Below, one piece after another: positions 8,043-16,954 of a stretch of 64,000 nucleotides of DNA (position 1 is its first letter; each line of letters opens with the position of its first letter). Under the pieces are notes generated by a model, which was not told where the DNA came from, made no database searches, and saw only the letters and a list, made by a program, of their open reading frames with translations. The position numbers were made by a program, and so were the translations under genes. Origin of the DNA: RPRB01 sp035519675 (GTDB lineage Bacteria > Myxococcota > Myxococcia > Myxococcales > Myxococcaceae); assembly GCA_035519675.1 (NCBI GenBank), contig DATIWB010000140.1, forward strand, positions 1-64,000, written 5' to 3'.

Positions 8043-9485
8043 TCAGCCACCGAGCGAGGCGTACAGCCGTTCGTACGCCTCGGCCGAGCTCTCCCATGAC
8101 CAGTCCTGGGCCATGCCCCGTCGCCGGAGCGCATCCAGCGCGTCACGCCGGTGCCACCACCAGTCCATCGCCCGACCGCTCGCCCAGAGCAGCCCCCCCA
8201 CGTCGAAGTCATGGAACTTGAAGCCGGTACCGTCGGGGAGGTCGGCGTCCCGCACGGTGTCCTCCAGCCCCCCGGTCGCCCGCACCACCGGCACCGTCCC
8301 GTACCGCAGCGAGTACATCTGGTTCAGCCCGCAGGGCTCGTAGAGCGACGGCATGAGGAAGAAGTCGGCCCCGGCTTCCACCAGGTGCGAGAGCGCCGGA
8401 TCGAACCCGATGAATGCGCGGAACCCGTCGGGGCGCGCTGCGGCCATCGCCCGGAGCCCGTCCTCGTACCAGCGCTCGCCGTTGCCCAGCACCAACAGCT
8501 CGGCACCGGCGTCGAGCAGGATGGGGACCGCCTCCAGCAGCAGCGAGATGCCCTTCTGCCCGGCGAGCCGGGTGACGACGCCGAACAGCGGCGCGTCCGA
8601 GACCTGGTCCGGATCCGGCAGACCGAAGCGATGCCGCAGCTCGGCCTTGCAGACCGCCTTCCCCGAGAGGTCGTTCGGGTCGTATGGCGCCGGGAGGTAG
8701 GGGTCGGCCCGGGGGTCCCACTCGTGCACGTCGATGCCGTTGAGGATGCCGTGCAGGTCCTGGGCCCGCGCCTGGAGCATCCCCTCGAGCATGCAGCCGT
8801 AGCCCTCGGTCTGGATCTCCTTGGCGTAGGTGGGGCTCACCGTGCTCAGCGCGTCGGCGAAGGCCAGACCCGCCTTCATGAAGTTCACCTCGTCGTAGAA
8901 CTCCAGGCCCGAAGGAGTGAAGACGTCCCAGGGCAGGCCCAGGTCCCCCATCACCTCCTTGGGGAAGAGCCCCTGGTAGGCGAGGTTGTGGATGGTGAAG
9001 AGGCTGCTCGCCTCTCCCACCGCCGTGCCGCGGAATCCGCGCGCCAGGGCCAGCGCGGCGAGACCGGTCTGCCAGTCGTTGAGGTGCACCACGTCCGGGG
9101 CGAACTGCATCGCTTGCGCCGCGGAGAGCGCGCCCACCGAGAGGAAGGCAAAGCGCCGGTGGTTGTCCCCGTACTCGCCGCCCCCGTCGCCGTAGAGGCC
9201 CGGGCGGGCGAAGAAGCCCGGATGATCCAGGAACCAGACCTCGTGGCGGGGTGCCGGACGGGCCACCCGGAGGGCTGCGCGCTGCTCGCCGAAGGGGAAG
9301 CGCAGGCGAACGGAGCGACCGGAGTCCTCGGCGTTGGTGACCCGGGCCGACGCGTAGAGCGGCGTCACCACCCGGACCTCGTGACCCCGCGCCGCCAGCG
9401 CCCGCGGGAGCGCGTGCGCCACGTCGCCCAGGCCGCCCGATTTGCTGTAGGGCGCGACCTCGGAGGCCACGTAGAGAATCTTCAT
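8043..9485 (-). CDS. glgA: Glycogen synthase (ADP-glucose type)
   Basis: This GT5 glycosyltransferase elongates alpha-1,4-glucan from ADP-glucose. At 480 residues it has the usual length. Key sites are the N-terminal KSGGLGDV (ADP-glucose binding), the TIHNLAYQG stretch and the C-terminal catalytic region SLYEPCGLNQMYSLRYGTVP followed by a GGLEDTV loop. It is upstream of zwf in the same orientation and divergent from pdxH across 71 bp. The pairing links glycogen storage with hexose phosphate oxidation, although the other glg genes are not in the window. Confidence 0.96.
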   Translation of the reverse strand: MKILYVASEVAPYSKSGGLGDVAHALPRALAARGHEVRVVTPLYASARVTNAEDSGRSVRLRFPFGEQRAALRVARPAPRHEVWFLDHPGFFARPGLYGDGGGEYGDNHRRFAFLSVGALSAAQAMQFAPDVVHLNDWQTGLAALALARGFRGTAVGEASSLFTIHNLAYQGLFPKEVMGDLGLPWDVFTPSGLEFYDEVNFMKAGLAFADALSTVSPTYAKEIQTEGYGCMLEGMLQARAQDLHGILNGIDVHEWDPRADPYLPAPYDPNDLSGKAVCKAELRHRFGLPDPDQVSDAPLFGVVTRLAGQKGISLLLEAVPILLDAGAELLVLGNGERWYEDGLRAMAAARPDGFRAFIGFDPALSHLVEAGADFFLMPSLYEPCGLNQMYSLRYGTVPVVRATGGLEDTVRDADLPDGTGFKFHDFDVGGLLWASGRAMDWWWHRRDALDALRRRGMAQDWSWESSAEAYERLYASLGG

Positions 9486-9556
9486 CGGCCCACCATGCCC
9501 ACTGCTGGCGGGGCGTCAACGCCCGAGTGCGGCGCGGCTCTGTTATGGAAGGCCCC

Positions 9557-10138
9557 ATGAGGGACCCGTTCGAGCAGTTCGGAGAGTGGTTCCGTGAGGC
9601 CGAGGTCGCAGTCCCGGTGGACCCCAACGCGATGGTGCTCTCCACCGTGGGGCCCGAGGGGCGACCCAGCTCGCGGGTGGTGCTCCTCAAGGGCTTCGAC
9701 CACCAGGGGTTCGTCTTCTACGGGAATCTCGAGTCGCGGAAGTTTCGCGAGCTGCGGGCGAATCCCTGGGCTGCGCTCAGCTTCCATTGGAAGCCGCTGG
9801 AGCGGCAGGTGCGCATCGAGGGGCGGGTGACGCAGGTCTCGGATCAGGAGGCCGATGCGTACTTCGCCACCCGCCCGCGCGGAAGCCAGATCGGCGCCTG
9901 GGCCTCGAGACAGAGCGAGCCGCTCCCCAGCCGCGCGGTGCTCGAGGCGGCGGTGAAGGAGGTCGAGGCGCGTTACGCCGGTCGGGACGTTCCCCGGCCC
10001 CCGCACTGGTCGGGGTTTCGCCTCGAGCCCGACCAGATCGAGTTCTGGAAGGCCGGCCAGTTCCGCCTGCACGACCGGCACGTGTTCCGCCGTGGCTCGC
10101 GCGAGGGGGCGTGGACCGAGGAGCGGCTCTACCCCTGA
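9557..10138 (+). CDS. pdxH: Pyridoxamine 5'-phosphate oxidase
   Basis: This FMN-dependent enzyme oxidises pyridoxine or pyridoxamine 5'-phosphate to pyridoxal phosphate. With about 193 residues it has the family length and hallmarks: MVLSTVGPEGRPSSRVVLLK, FVFYGNLESRKFRELRANP, ALSFHWKPLERQVRIEG, GSQIGAWASRQSEP and the C-terminal FWKAGQFRLHDRHVFRR with a final LYP. I chose the ATG at 9557 because GGAAGG lies about 5 nt upstream. An in-frame ATG at 9545 would add four residues. Confidence 0.95.
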   Translation: MRDPFEQFGEWFREAEVAVPVDPNAMVLSTVGPEGRPSSRVVLLKGFDHQGFVFYGNLESRKFRELRANPWAALSFHWKPLERQVRIEGRVTQVSDQEADAYFATRPRGSQIGAWASRQSEPLPSRAVLEAAVKEVEARYAGRDVPRPPHWSGFRLEPDQIEFWKAGQFRLHDRHVFRRGSREGAWTEERLYP

Positions 10139-10148
10139 GCCCGGACGC

Positions 10149-10166
10149 GCGGCGCCCCCGCGCCGC
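10149..10166. terminator. GC hairpin between convergent genes
   Basis: GCGGCGC-CCCC-GCGCCGC forms a 7-bp stem with a 4-nt loop in the 73-bp gap between the convergent pdxH and SDR genes. There is no T-run on either side, so it is a terminator candidate by position and structure only. Confidence 0.4.
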
Positions 10167-10211
10167 TCCGCAGGCGTCCCCCTGGTGCGGGGGGCTGAGC
10201 TGGGGACCGGG

Positions 10212-10892
10212 TCACCAGGGAATCTCCCGTCCCTGGAAATCGAAGGTGCGCCCGCTCTTCTCGGCGGTGAGCCCGTCGATGATCTGGAGCATCCCGCGGA
10301 CGGACTGCTCGGGTGGCACCGGCGCGGCACTCCCGCCCATGCGCGTCTGAACCCAGCCGGGGTGAAGCGCCACGGTGCGGAACCCCTCGCCGCGGAGATC
10401 CTCGGCCAGCAACCGGGTGGCCATGTTCAGCGCCGCCTTGCTCATCCGGTACGCATACCGCCCGCCCGAGGCCTCGGCGATGCTGCCCAGCTGGCTGGTG
10501 AGGTTGACGATCTTCTTCGCCTCTCCCGCCCGCAACCGCGGAAGGAGCGCGCGCACCACCCGGAGCGAGCCCACCGCGTTCACGTCGAAGACGCGGAGGA
10601 TGTCGCCCGGGTCGATGGGCTCCCCACCCTTCACCCCCGATACCCCGGCGTTGTTGACCAGCACGTCGACCGGACCGGGTGGGAGCTGCCCTGCAAACCG
10701 GGCGACGCTTGCGTCGTCGGTGACGTCGAGGCGGTGGACCCGGAGGCGGACCCCCGGCTGCACCAGCGCCCGCAGCTCCGGGGCACCCTCGGTGTCGCGG
10801 GCGCCCGCGTCGACCTCCTCGCCGCGCGCTGTCAGTTGCCTGACGAACTCGAGCCCGATACCTCGGTTTGCACCGGTGACGACGAAGCGCAT
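10212..10892 (-). CDS. Short-chain dehydrogenase, C-factor (CsgA)-like
   Basis: This is a 226-residue classical SDR. TGANRGIG is the nucleotide-binding motif, VNNAG is present, and the active site shows Ser in LTSQLGS and YxxxK in YAYRMSK. The run YAYRMSKAALNMATR, LHPGWVQTRMGG, SVRGMLQIIDGL and a C-terminus ending FQGREIPW closely resemble, from memory, the developmental C-factor CsgA of Myxococcus xanthus. The physiological substrate cannot be read from sequence, and a housekeeping reductase is equally possible. It is convergent with pdxH and divergent from hemG. Confidence 0.9.
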   Translation of the reverse strand: MRFVVTGANRGIGLEFVRQLTARGEEVDAGARDTEGAPELRALVQPGVRLRVHRLDVTDDASVARFAGQLPPGPVDVLVNNAGVSGVKGGEPIDPGDILRVFDVNAVGSLRVVRALLPRLRAGEAKKIVNLTSQLGSIAEASGGRYAYRMSKAALNMATRLLAEDLRGEGFRTVALHPGWVQTRMGGSAAPVPPEQSVRGMLQIIDGLTAEKSGRTFDFQGREIPW

Positions 10893-10963
10893 GACGGTGA
10901 ATTAAGCACCGGGTGCCCGGCGCGCGAGAAAAGCGCGCGGCCCACGGGAAACGAGGAGAGTCC

Positions 10964-12343
10964 GTGCCGCATCTGCGCACCGCCGTCGTCGGAGCTGGGA
11001 TCTCCGGGCTCACGCTCGCCTGGGCCCTGCGCGCCCGCGGCACCCCGGTGACGGTGCTCGAGGCCTCGGACCGCGTCGGCGGGCAGATTCGCTCGTGGCT
11101 CGAGGACGGCTTCGTGCTCGAGGCCGGACCGAACGGGTTGCTCGACCGGGACGGGGCGGTGGCCCGGGTCGCCGAGCGCCTGGGGATCGCCGACCGCCTT
11201 CGCCCCGCCTCGGCCGCGGCCGACCGCCGTGCGCTCTTCGTCCGGGGCAAGGTCCGGTTCCTGCCGGCGAAGCCGCCCGAGCTCCTGGGCTCGGACATCG
11301 TGCCCCTCGGCGCCAAGCTGCGGCTCTTGCTCGAGCCGTTCACCCGGCGCGGACCGGCGGGCGTCGACGAGAGCCTGGCCCACTTCGGGCGCAGGCACTT
11401 CGGTCGCCACGTCACCGAGACGCTGCTCGACGCGGTGCAGACCGGCATCTTCGCCGGCGACTCGGAGCGGCTGAGCGTCCGGGCGGCATTCCCCCGCCTG
11501 CACGAGATGGAGAAGAGCCACCGGAGCCTGCTCCTCGCGGCCCGGGCGATGCGCCGTGGTGGCGCACGGGGCGCGCCACCTCGGCTCGCCTCGTTCGACG
11601 GGGGGCTGGAGACGCTGCCGCGGGCGCTCGCCGCGGCGCTGGGCGACGCGGTCCGGCTCGGGGTCCGGGTTCGCACGCTGGAGGCCGCGGCGGGGGGCTG
11701 GCAGGTGCACTGGGACGGGGGAGGTGAGCGGTTCGAGCGGGTGGTCCTCGCCGTCCCGCCCCGGGTCTCCGCCGAGCTCCTGAGGCCGCTGGACCCGAGC
11801 ATCGCCACCGCCCTCGAGGCGATCCACGCCGTGCCCATCTCGGTGGTGCACCTCGGGTGGCGGCCCGCGCTCGACCCGGACCCGCAAGGGTTCGGGGTGC
11901 TGGTGCCAGCCCGCGAGCGGCGGCGGGTGCTGGGAGTCATCTTCGCCTCCTCGGCCTACCCCTTCCGTGCACCGGGTGGGGGAACCCTGCTCACCGTCCT
12001 GGTCGGCGGAGCGCACGGGGTGGAGTGGGCGGCGCTGCCCGACGCCGAGCTGGTCGGTCTCGTCCGTGCGGAGCTCGCGGCGCTCCTCGGCATCGCCCGG
12101 GCGCCCGACCTAGTGCGCATCGTGCGCTGGCCGCAGGCGATTCCCCAGTACGAGGTGGGACACCAGGCCCGGCTGGATGCGATCGCCACGGTCCTGCGAA
12201 GCCATCCGAGGCTGATGGTCGCCGGGAACGCCTTCCGCGGGCCCGGAATCGCCGACTGCGTGCGCGAGGCGCTCGCGCTCGCCCAGAGCATCGCCGGGGC
12301 ACCGCCAACCACCGGGCCATCGGCAGCGGCCGTGGCCGGCTGA
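10964..12343 (+). CDS. hemG: Protoporphyrinogen oxidase (FAD, oxygen-dependent type)
   Basis: The enzyme oxidises protoporphyrinogen IX to protoporphyrin IX, the penultimate step of haem synthesis. The 459-residue protein opens with the dinucleotide-binding fold TAVVGAGISGLTLAWALRAR and a VLEASDRVGGQIRS stretch. It contains the PPO-type LDAVQTGIFAGDSERLSVRA and ends in the FAD-contact region VAGNAFRGPGIADCVREA. The GTG at 10964 follows GAGGAG by about 5 nt. Upstream starts lack a ribosome site and add charged, non-homologous residues. Other haem genes are not in this window. Some databases call this family hemY. Confidence 0.93.
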   Translation: MPHLRTAVVGAGISGLTLAWALRARGTPVTVLEASDRVGGQIRSWLEDGFVLEAGPNGLLDRDGAVARVAERLGIADRLRPASAAADRRALFVRGKVRFLPAKPPELLGSDIVPLGAKLRLLLEPFTRRGPAGVDESLAHFGRRHFGRHVTETLLDAVQTGIFAGDSERLSVRAAFPRLHEMEKSHRSLLLAARAMRRGGARGAPPRLASFDGGLETLPRALAAALGDAVRLGVRVRTLEAAAGGWQVHWDGGGERFERVVLAVPPRVSAELLRPLDPSIATALEAIHAVPISVVHLGWRPALDPDPQGFGVLVPARERRRVLGVIFASSAYPFRAPGGGTLLTVLVGGAHGVEWAALPDAELVGLVRAELAALLGIARAPDLVRIVRWPQAIPQYEVGHQARLDAIATVLRSHPRLMVAGNAFRGPGIADCVREALALAQSIAGAPPTTGPSAAAVAG

Positions 12344-12426
12344 GGCGGACGGACCTCCCACCGCCTGCCTCGCGGCGCCAGGGCGCTCTTCTCCCGAGAG
12401 GCGCGGCCGGAACCCGCGCAGTCTCT

Positions 12427-12447
12427 CGAGGCGGCGTGCTCGCCTCG
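12427..12447. terminator. Stem-loop between convergent hemG and metallophosphoesterase
   Basis: CGAGGCG-GCGTGCT-CGCCTCG gives a perfect 7-bp stem with a 7-nt loop just before the 3' end of the minus-strand gene at 12467. A second, overlapping pairing (CCTCGT with ACGAGG) is possible. There is no U-tract, so terminator function is inferred. Confidence 0.4.
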
Positions 12448-12466
12448 TCGCCGGAAGGAACGAGGC

Positions 12467-13324
12467 TCAGGCGGCGGCCAGGCTTCGCTTCTCGCAATGG
12501 GCGATGCGACCGCCCGAGGTCTCGATGAGCCAGTAGCCCTCGTGCCCCGCCTCGGTGGACGAGCCGGCGCCGAAGATGTGCGGCCGGTGCTCGGTGGCCG
12601 GGAAGTGGTACCGCTGGTGGATGTGTCCGTGGAGCACCGCGAACCGCTCGCCCGGGAGCAGCGCCAGCAGCGCGGGCGCGTCGACGAGGCCGTGGAGCAG
12701 CCGGTCGGGCTTCCCCAGCGCCCCGAACGGCGCATGGTGGACGGCCACCAGCACCGCCCGGCCGTCGAGCTCGGGACGGCGAAGCAGCGCGGTCAGGGCC
12801 TCCCGCTGCTTCCGGCCGACGATGCCGTACGACAGCCCGGGGAAGTAGGGCACCCGCGCGGACTGCAGCCCGACGACCGCGTCGTGCTCCCCGAGGAGCC
12901 GCACGAAGGGGAAGCCCTCCTCGACCGCCACGTCAGGCAGGTCGGAGACGAGGAGATTGCCGAAGCTCTGCTCGAAGCGGCGAGTGCGGTGGGCGCCGGG
13001 CGTGTACCGGTCGTGGTTCCCGGGGATGACGGTGCAGCGACGCGGATCCTCCGCCCACGGGCCCAGGGCCTTACGCGCCCCTTCGAACTCGGCGGGCATC
13101 GCGTACGCGGTCAGGTCTCCGGAGAGGATGACGTGGTCCACCTCGAGCGTGCGGGCGTCCTCGAGGATGCGGGCGATGGTCTCCGGGGCGCGGGCGAAGG
13201 CCCGGGCCCTCCCACCGAAGGTGAGCTCCCCCAGGGCGATCCACCGGCGCCACCCCAGCCGCAGGAGCGAGTGGCGTCCGTAGTCGGAGGTGACGTGGAC
13301 GTCCGAGAAGTGGAGGAAGCGCAT
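12467..13324 (-). CDS. Metallophosphoesterase (calcineurin-like)
   Basis: This is a 285-residue binuclear metallophosphoesterase. All five family blocks are present: DVH near residue 8 (FLHFSDVHVT), GDLT (HVILSGDLTAY), GNHDRY (VIPGNHDRYTPG), the VHHAPFG histidine and GHIHQRYH. No signal peptide is visible, so it is likely cytosolic. The substrate, such as cyclic nucleotide, UDP-diacylglucosamine or phosphoprotein, cannot be decided. I took the ATG at 13324 because it starts exactly at the first conserved strand. It is divergent from gluQ with 28 bp between start codons. Confidence 0.92.
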   Translation of the reverse strand: MRFLHFSDVHVTSDYGRHSLLRLGWRRWIALGELTFGGRARAFARAPETIARILEDARTLEVDHVILSGDLTAYAMPAEFEGARKALGPWAEDPRRCTVIPGNHDRYTPGAHRTRRFEQSFGNLLVSDLPDVAVEEGFPFVRLLGEHDAVVGLQSARVPYFPGLSYGIVGRKQREALTALLRRPELDGRAVLVAVHHAPFGALGKPDRLLHGLVDAPALLALLPGERFAVLHGHIHQRYHFPATEHRPHIFGAGSSTEAGHEGYWLIETSGGRIAHCEKRSLAAA

Positions 13325-13352
13325 CGGGCGCCGGGCTCTTAGCAAAGAGGCT

Positions 13353-14336
13353 GTGGCACGTCTGCCCACCAGCGTGACGGCACCCCATCGCGGCCGGTTC
13401 GCCCCCAGTCCCACCGGGCGGCTCCACCTCGGCAATGCCTGGGCGGCGATGCTCGGCTGGCTCTGGGCGCGCTCCGAGGGCGGTGCGTTCCTCCTCCGTG
13501 TCGAGGACCTGGACACCGCACGGTCCCGGCCCGAGCTCACCGACGCCCTCCTCGCCGACCTCGACTGGCTGGGGCTCACCTTCGACGGCGCTCCGGTGGT
13601 GCAGAGCCAGCGGCTCGACCTCTACCGGGCCGCGTTCGACCGCCTCCGCGCCGCAGGCCGGGTCTACCCCTGTCACTGCACGCGGGGGGAGATCGCCCGC
13701 GTCGTCGCCGCTCCGCACGGCCCGGCCGACGAGGGGCCGCGCTATCCAGGGACCTGCCTCGGCCTCTCCGCGGAACAGAGCGCCGAGCGCGCGCGACGGC
13801 GTCCTCCGGCGTGGCGGTTCCGGCCGCGCGAGGGCACGACCGAGGTCCAGGACCTGCTCCACGGCACCTTCGTCCAGGACGTGGCGCTGGAGGTCGGCGA
13901 CTTCGTCGTGCTCCGCAACGACGGCGTCCCGAGCTACCAGCTGGCGGTGGTGGTCGACGACGCGGAGATGGGAATCACCCACGTGCTCCGGGGCGATGAC
14001 CTGCTCGGCTCGACGCCGCGGCAGATCCAGCTCTGCGAGTCGCTCGGGCTTCCGGTCCCGGTGTACGCGCACGTCCCGCTCCTCCTCGGCCCGGACGGAA
14101 AGCGGCTGGCGAAGCGCGCCGGGACGCCGAGCCTCGGCGAGCTCCGGGAGCGGGGTGTGGCTCCCGGGCGCCTCATCGGCCTGCTCGCCGGCTGGGCTGG
14201 GTTGAGCGACGGCGACCCCACCACCCTCGATGCGCTCCTGCCCCGGTTCGTGCTGGAACGCCTGCCGCGCGCTCCGGTGGCGGTGGACCCGGCCGAGGTT
14301 CGCCGGATCCTCTTCGAGGAGGACGCTCCGGGGTGA
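13353..14336 (+). CDS. gluQ: Glutamyl-queuosine tRNA(Asp) synthetase
   Basis: This shortened glutamyl-tRNA synthetase paralogue attaches glutamate to queuosine of tRNA-Asp. At 327 residues it lacks the anticodon-binding domain. GRFAPSPTGRLHLGNAWAA carries the HIGH-type motif as HLGN. The zinc site is visible as YPCHCTRGEI and YPGTCLG. PSYQLAVVVDDAEMGITHVL and a degenerate KMSKS (KRLAKRAG) follow. The GTG at 13353, preceded by AAAGAGG, was preferred over a start at 13290, which would overlap the divergent phosphoesterase. Confidence 0.93.
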   Translation: MARLPTSVTAPHRGRFAPSPTGRLHLGNAWAAMLGWLWARSEGGAFLLRVEDLDTARSRPELTDALLADLDWLGLTFDGAPVVQSQRLDLYRAAFDRLRAAGRVYPCHCTRGEIARVVAAPHGPADEGPRYPGTCLGLSAEQSAERARRRPPAWRFRPREGTTEVQDLLHGTFVQDVALEVGDFVVLRNDGVPSYQLAVVVDDAEMGITHVLRGDDLLGSTPRQIQLCESLGLPVPVYAHVPLLLGPDGKRLAKRAGTPSLGELRERGVAPGRLIGLLAGWAGLSDGDPTTLDALLPRFVLERLPRAPVAVDPAEVRRILFEEDAPG

Positions 14337-14371
14337 CGCCTGGACCCCGGGCGCGGTAGGACGCCCGGGCG

Positions 14372-14971
14372 ATGAGCTCCCGGCTTCCGCCCGACGGCGC
14401 CCGCATCACGCTTCGCTGCGCGACGGATCCGCGCTGGCTCCCGAACGCGCTCGAGCACCTCGACCAGGTGCTGATCGACCATGCTCACTGCGAAAAGAAG
14501 GCGGCAGCGAACGCGCTGTCGCTTCTGCAGGCCTACCCCGAGGTGCCCGGGCTCCCGGGACACATGGCGCGGCTGGCCAGGGAGGAGAGCGGTCACCTGG
14601 CGCGGGTGCTCCAGCTGCTGGAGCGGCGGGGGCTCGCGCTCGGCCGCGACCCCGGAGATCCTTACGCGCAGGGGCTCCAGGAGCTGGTCCGGACGCCCGC
14701 GGCGCAGCGGCAGCTGGACCGGTTTCTGGTGGCCGCGGTCATCGAGGCCCGGAGCTGCGAGCGACTGGCGCTGCTCGCCGAGGGTCTCCCCGAGGCCGAG
14801 CTCCGCCGGTTCTACGGCGAGCTCGCGCGCAGCGAGGACGGGCACCAGAAGCTGTTTCTTCGCCTCGCCTCGCGCGTGCACGGCGAGGCGGTGGCGCCGC
14901 GGCTGGGGCAGCTGCTCGCGGCGGAGGCAGAGCTCGTCCGGCGGCTGCCGATCCGCGCCGCCATTCACTGA
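14372..14971 (+). CDS. miaE: tRNA-(ms2io6A)-hydroxylase
   Basis: MiaE is a non-haem diiron monooxygenase that hydroxylates the isopentenyl group of ms2i6A37 in tRNA. The 199-residue protein has the carboxylate-rich four-helix ferritin-like pattern: LIDHAHCEKKAAANAL, LAREESGHLARV, AAVIEARSCERL and YGELARSEDGHQKLF. These supply the Glu and ExxH iron ligands. It lies 35 bp after gluQ, and both act on tRNA modification, so they are probably cotranscribed. It is convergent with the MFS gene, 20 bp away. Confidence 0.94.
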   Translation: MSSRLPPDGARITLRCATDPRWLPNALEHLDQVLIDHAHCEKKAAANALSLLQAYPEVPGLPGHMARLAREESGHLARVLQLLERRGLALGRDPGDPYAQGLQELVRTPAAQRQLDRFLVAAVIEARSCERLALLAEGLPEAELRRFYGELARSEDGHQKLFLRLASRVHGEAVAPRLGQLLAAEAELVRRLPIRAAIH

Positions 14972-14991
14972 GCCCGGGGCGGACGGCGCCT

Positions 14992-16437
14992 CTACGCTTC
15001 CGGCGGGACGAGGTGGACGCCGCTCGGGGGGCGGAGCTGCGGCCCGGTGGGCTCGCGGGCGGGGTACGGACCGGTCCCGGAACCGGCGGCGCCCCTGCGC
15101 ACCTCGGCCCAGATGCGCGTCCTCGCCGTCTCCGGCAGGAAGAGCGCGCCGAGCACGGCGGTGAGCAGCGCCACGCTGCAGGGGAAGGCCAGACCGACGA
15201 ACTTGTTGTTCGCGCTCACCGCGATCGACGAGGCGAGGTACCCGGTGAGCCCGCCGAAGATGCCGTTGCCGAGGTGGTAGGGGATGGAGAGCGAGACGTA
15301 CCGCGAGCGCGCCGGGAAGAACTCCACCAGGAACGCGGCGATGGGCCCGTAGGTCATGGTGACCAGGAGCACCTGGACGAAGACCAGACCGGTCATCGCC
15401 ACCTCGTTCAGCGGGTTGGAGACGAGCTGCATCCCCCGGTAGATGGGGAAGAACCCGATCGCCGCCAGCAGATTTCCGACCACCATCAGCCTCTTGCGTC
15501 CGATGACGTCCGAGAGCGCGCCGAACACCACGAAGAAGGGCATGGCGCAGAGCAACGCCACCGCGGCGATCAGCGTGGCCTTCTGGCCGGGGATCCCCAG
15601 CAGCTTGGTCATGAACAGCACCGAGAAGAACTGCGCGGTGTACCAGATGACGCCCTGGCCGGCGGTGGCGGCGAAGAGGGCCAGCGCCAGCTTCTTCCAG
15701 TTCCGGGCGGCCTCGACCAGCGGCTCTCGCGACAGTCGGTTCTCGCGCCGGAGCCGTTCCCAGAGCGGTGACTCGCCGAGCTGGGCCCGCACCCAGCCGG
15801 CGATGCCGAGCAGGAACATCGAGAACACGAACGGCAGCCTCCATCCCCAGGCCGCGAAGTCCGCCGGGCCCAGGTAGTTGCGCACCGCCATGACCACGAC
15901 CATGGAGACGAACAGGCCGAAGGTCGCGGTGATCTGCACGTAGCTGGTGTAGTAGCCGCGCTCGCCGTCCGGGACGTTCTCCGCGACGCAGATCACCGCG
16001 CCGCCGTACTCGCCGCCCAGGGCGAACCCCTGCAGCAGGCGCATCAGCACCAGGAGCGCGGGGGCTGCCACGCCGACCCGCTCGTAGCTCGGGAGCAGGC
16101 CGATGGCAGTGGTGGCCCCACCCATCAGCAGGAGCGTGGCCAGGAAGGCGCTCTTCCGGCCGGCGAGATCGCCCATCCGGCCGAAGTACACCGCCCCCAC
16201 AGGTCGGATGATGAACCCGGTCGCGTACAGGGCCAGGCCGACCAGCCACCCGGCGAGCGCATTGCTCGTCGGGAAGAAGTGCGGCTGCATCACCGTGAAG
16301 AGCGTTCCGTACAGGTAGAAGTCGTACCACTCGACGGTGGTGCCGGTGATGACCGAGGCGATCACCGTGCGGCGCTTCGAGCGGTCACGGGTGTAGGTCA
16401 GAGCCTCGGAACCGTTGGACGCGGCGGGGAGAGCCAT
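14992..16437 (-). CDS. MFS transporter, metabolite:H+ symporter (MHS) type
   Basis: This 481-residue major facilitator has about 12 hydrophobic segments. It has the MHS N-terminus SVITGTTVEWYDFYLYGTL, the loop motif FGRMGDLAGRKSAFLATL after TM2, LLQGFALGGEYGGA in TM4 and a second loop FGALSDVIGRKRLM. This subfamily includes alpha-ketoglutarate, proline/betaine, shikimate and citrate carriers. The substrate cannot be called. A proline-rich tail of about 35 residues follows the last helix. It is divergent from pckG across a 556-bp region containing repeat locus 3. Confidence 0.92.
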   Translation of the reverse strand: MALPAASNGSEALTYTRDRSKRRTVIASVITGTTVEWYDFYLYGTLFTVMQPHFFPTSNALAGWLVGLALYATGFIIRPVGAVYFGRMGDLAGRKSAFLATLLLMGGATTAIGLLPSYERVGVAAPALLVLMRLLQGFALGGEYGGAVICVAENVPDGERGYYTSYVQITATFGLFVSMVVVMAVRNYLGPADFAAWGWRLPFVFSMFLLGIAGWVRAQLGESPLWERLRRENRLSREPLVEAARNWKKLALALFAATAGQGVIWYTAQFFSVLFMTKLLGIPGQKATLIAAVALLCAMPFFVVFGALSDVIGRKRLMVVGNLLAAIGFFPIYRGMQLVSNPLNEVAMTGLVFVQVLLVTMTYGPIAAFLVEFFPARSRYVSLSIPYHLGNGIFGGLTGYLASSIAVSANNKFVGLAFPCSVALLTAVLGALFLPETARTRIWAEVRRGAAGSGTGPYPAREPTGPQLRPPSGVHLVPPEA

Positions 16438-16573
16438 GCGGGGCGCCGGATGTTAGCAGTCCCCGCCTGACGAGCCGTCCCGGCGCACCGGCACGCACAC
16501 CGCCAGGCGCCCACCAGACACCGACGAGACGTCTCGCTCCTCGACGCCGCCGCGGCCTTCCACTCGACCTGGC

Positions 16574-16688
16574 GGAGGTGTCTGGCGGAGGTGTCTGACA
16601 CCTCGCCGCGGGCACCCGGTGCCGGCACCGGGGACTCGACCTCGCTCGAAGCCGTCAGAGGTGTCCGTCAGAGGTGTCTGACACCTCG
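16574..16688. repeat. Palindromic repeat pair with duplicated half-sites (locus 3)
   Basis: Two full AGGTGTCTGACACCT palindromes lie at 16589-16603 and 16672-16686. Each is preceded by an extra left half-site (16576-16582 and 16659-16665). Each extra half-site shares the flank of the next full copy: TGGCGG for the first, CCGTCAG for the second. Both full copies continue with CGCCG on the right, as at locus 2. Confidence 0.88.
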
Positions 16689-16925
16689 CCGAGTGACAAC
16701 GCGCCGAGCCGCGTCGCTGCAGGCATCTCATGCGACGTCGACCGGGCGACTGTCGGGGGCCCACGCCACGCTCGTCCGGCCGCTGCACCTGCTGAGCGCC
16801 GCACGCCGGGCGGGCGTTGGATGCACTGCGCTTTCGCGCCGCGTCAGCACGCGCGGGCCTTGCTAATCCGCCGGATGAGCGCACAAGGTGTCCCCCCCGA
16901 TGCGCCGCCCAGGATCAGCGACACA

Positions 16926-16954
16926 TTGGGACAACCCGCTGAGGCCTGTATTAG
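16926..16954 (+). promoter_or_regulatory. Putative sigma-70-type promoter of pckG
   Basis: TTGGGA and TATTAG are separated by exactly 17 bp and lie about 40 bp before the pckG start. Each box matches its consensus at four of six positions. A good ribosome site (GGGAG at 16981) follows. An ATG-AAC-TGA triplet set at 16986-16994 overlaps the pckG ATG by one base and might act as a minimal upstream reading frame. Confidence 0.45.
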
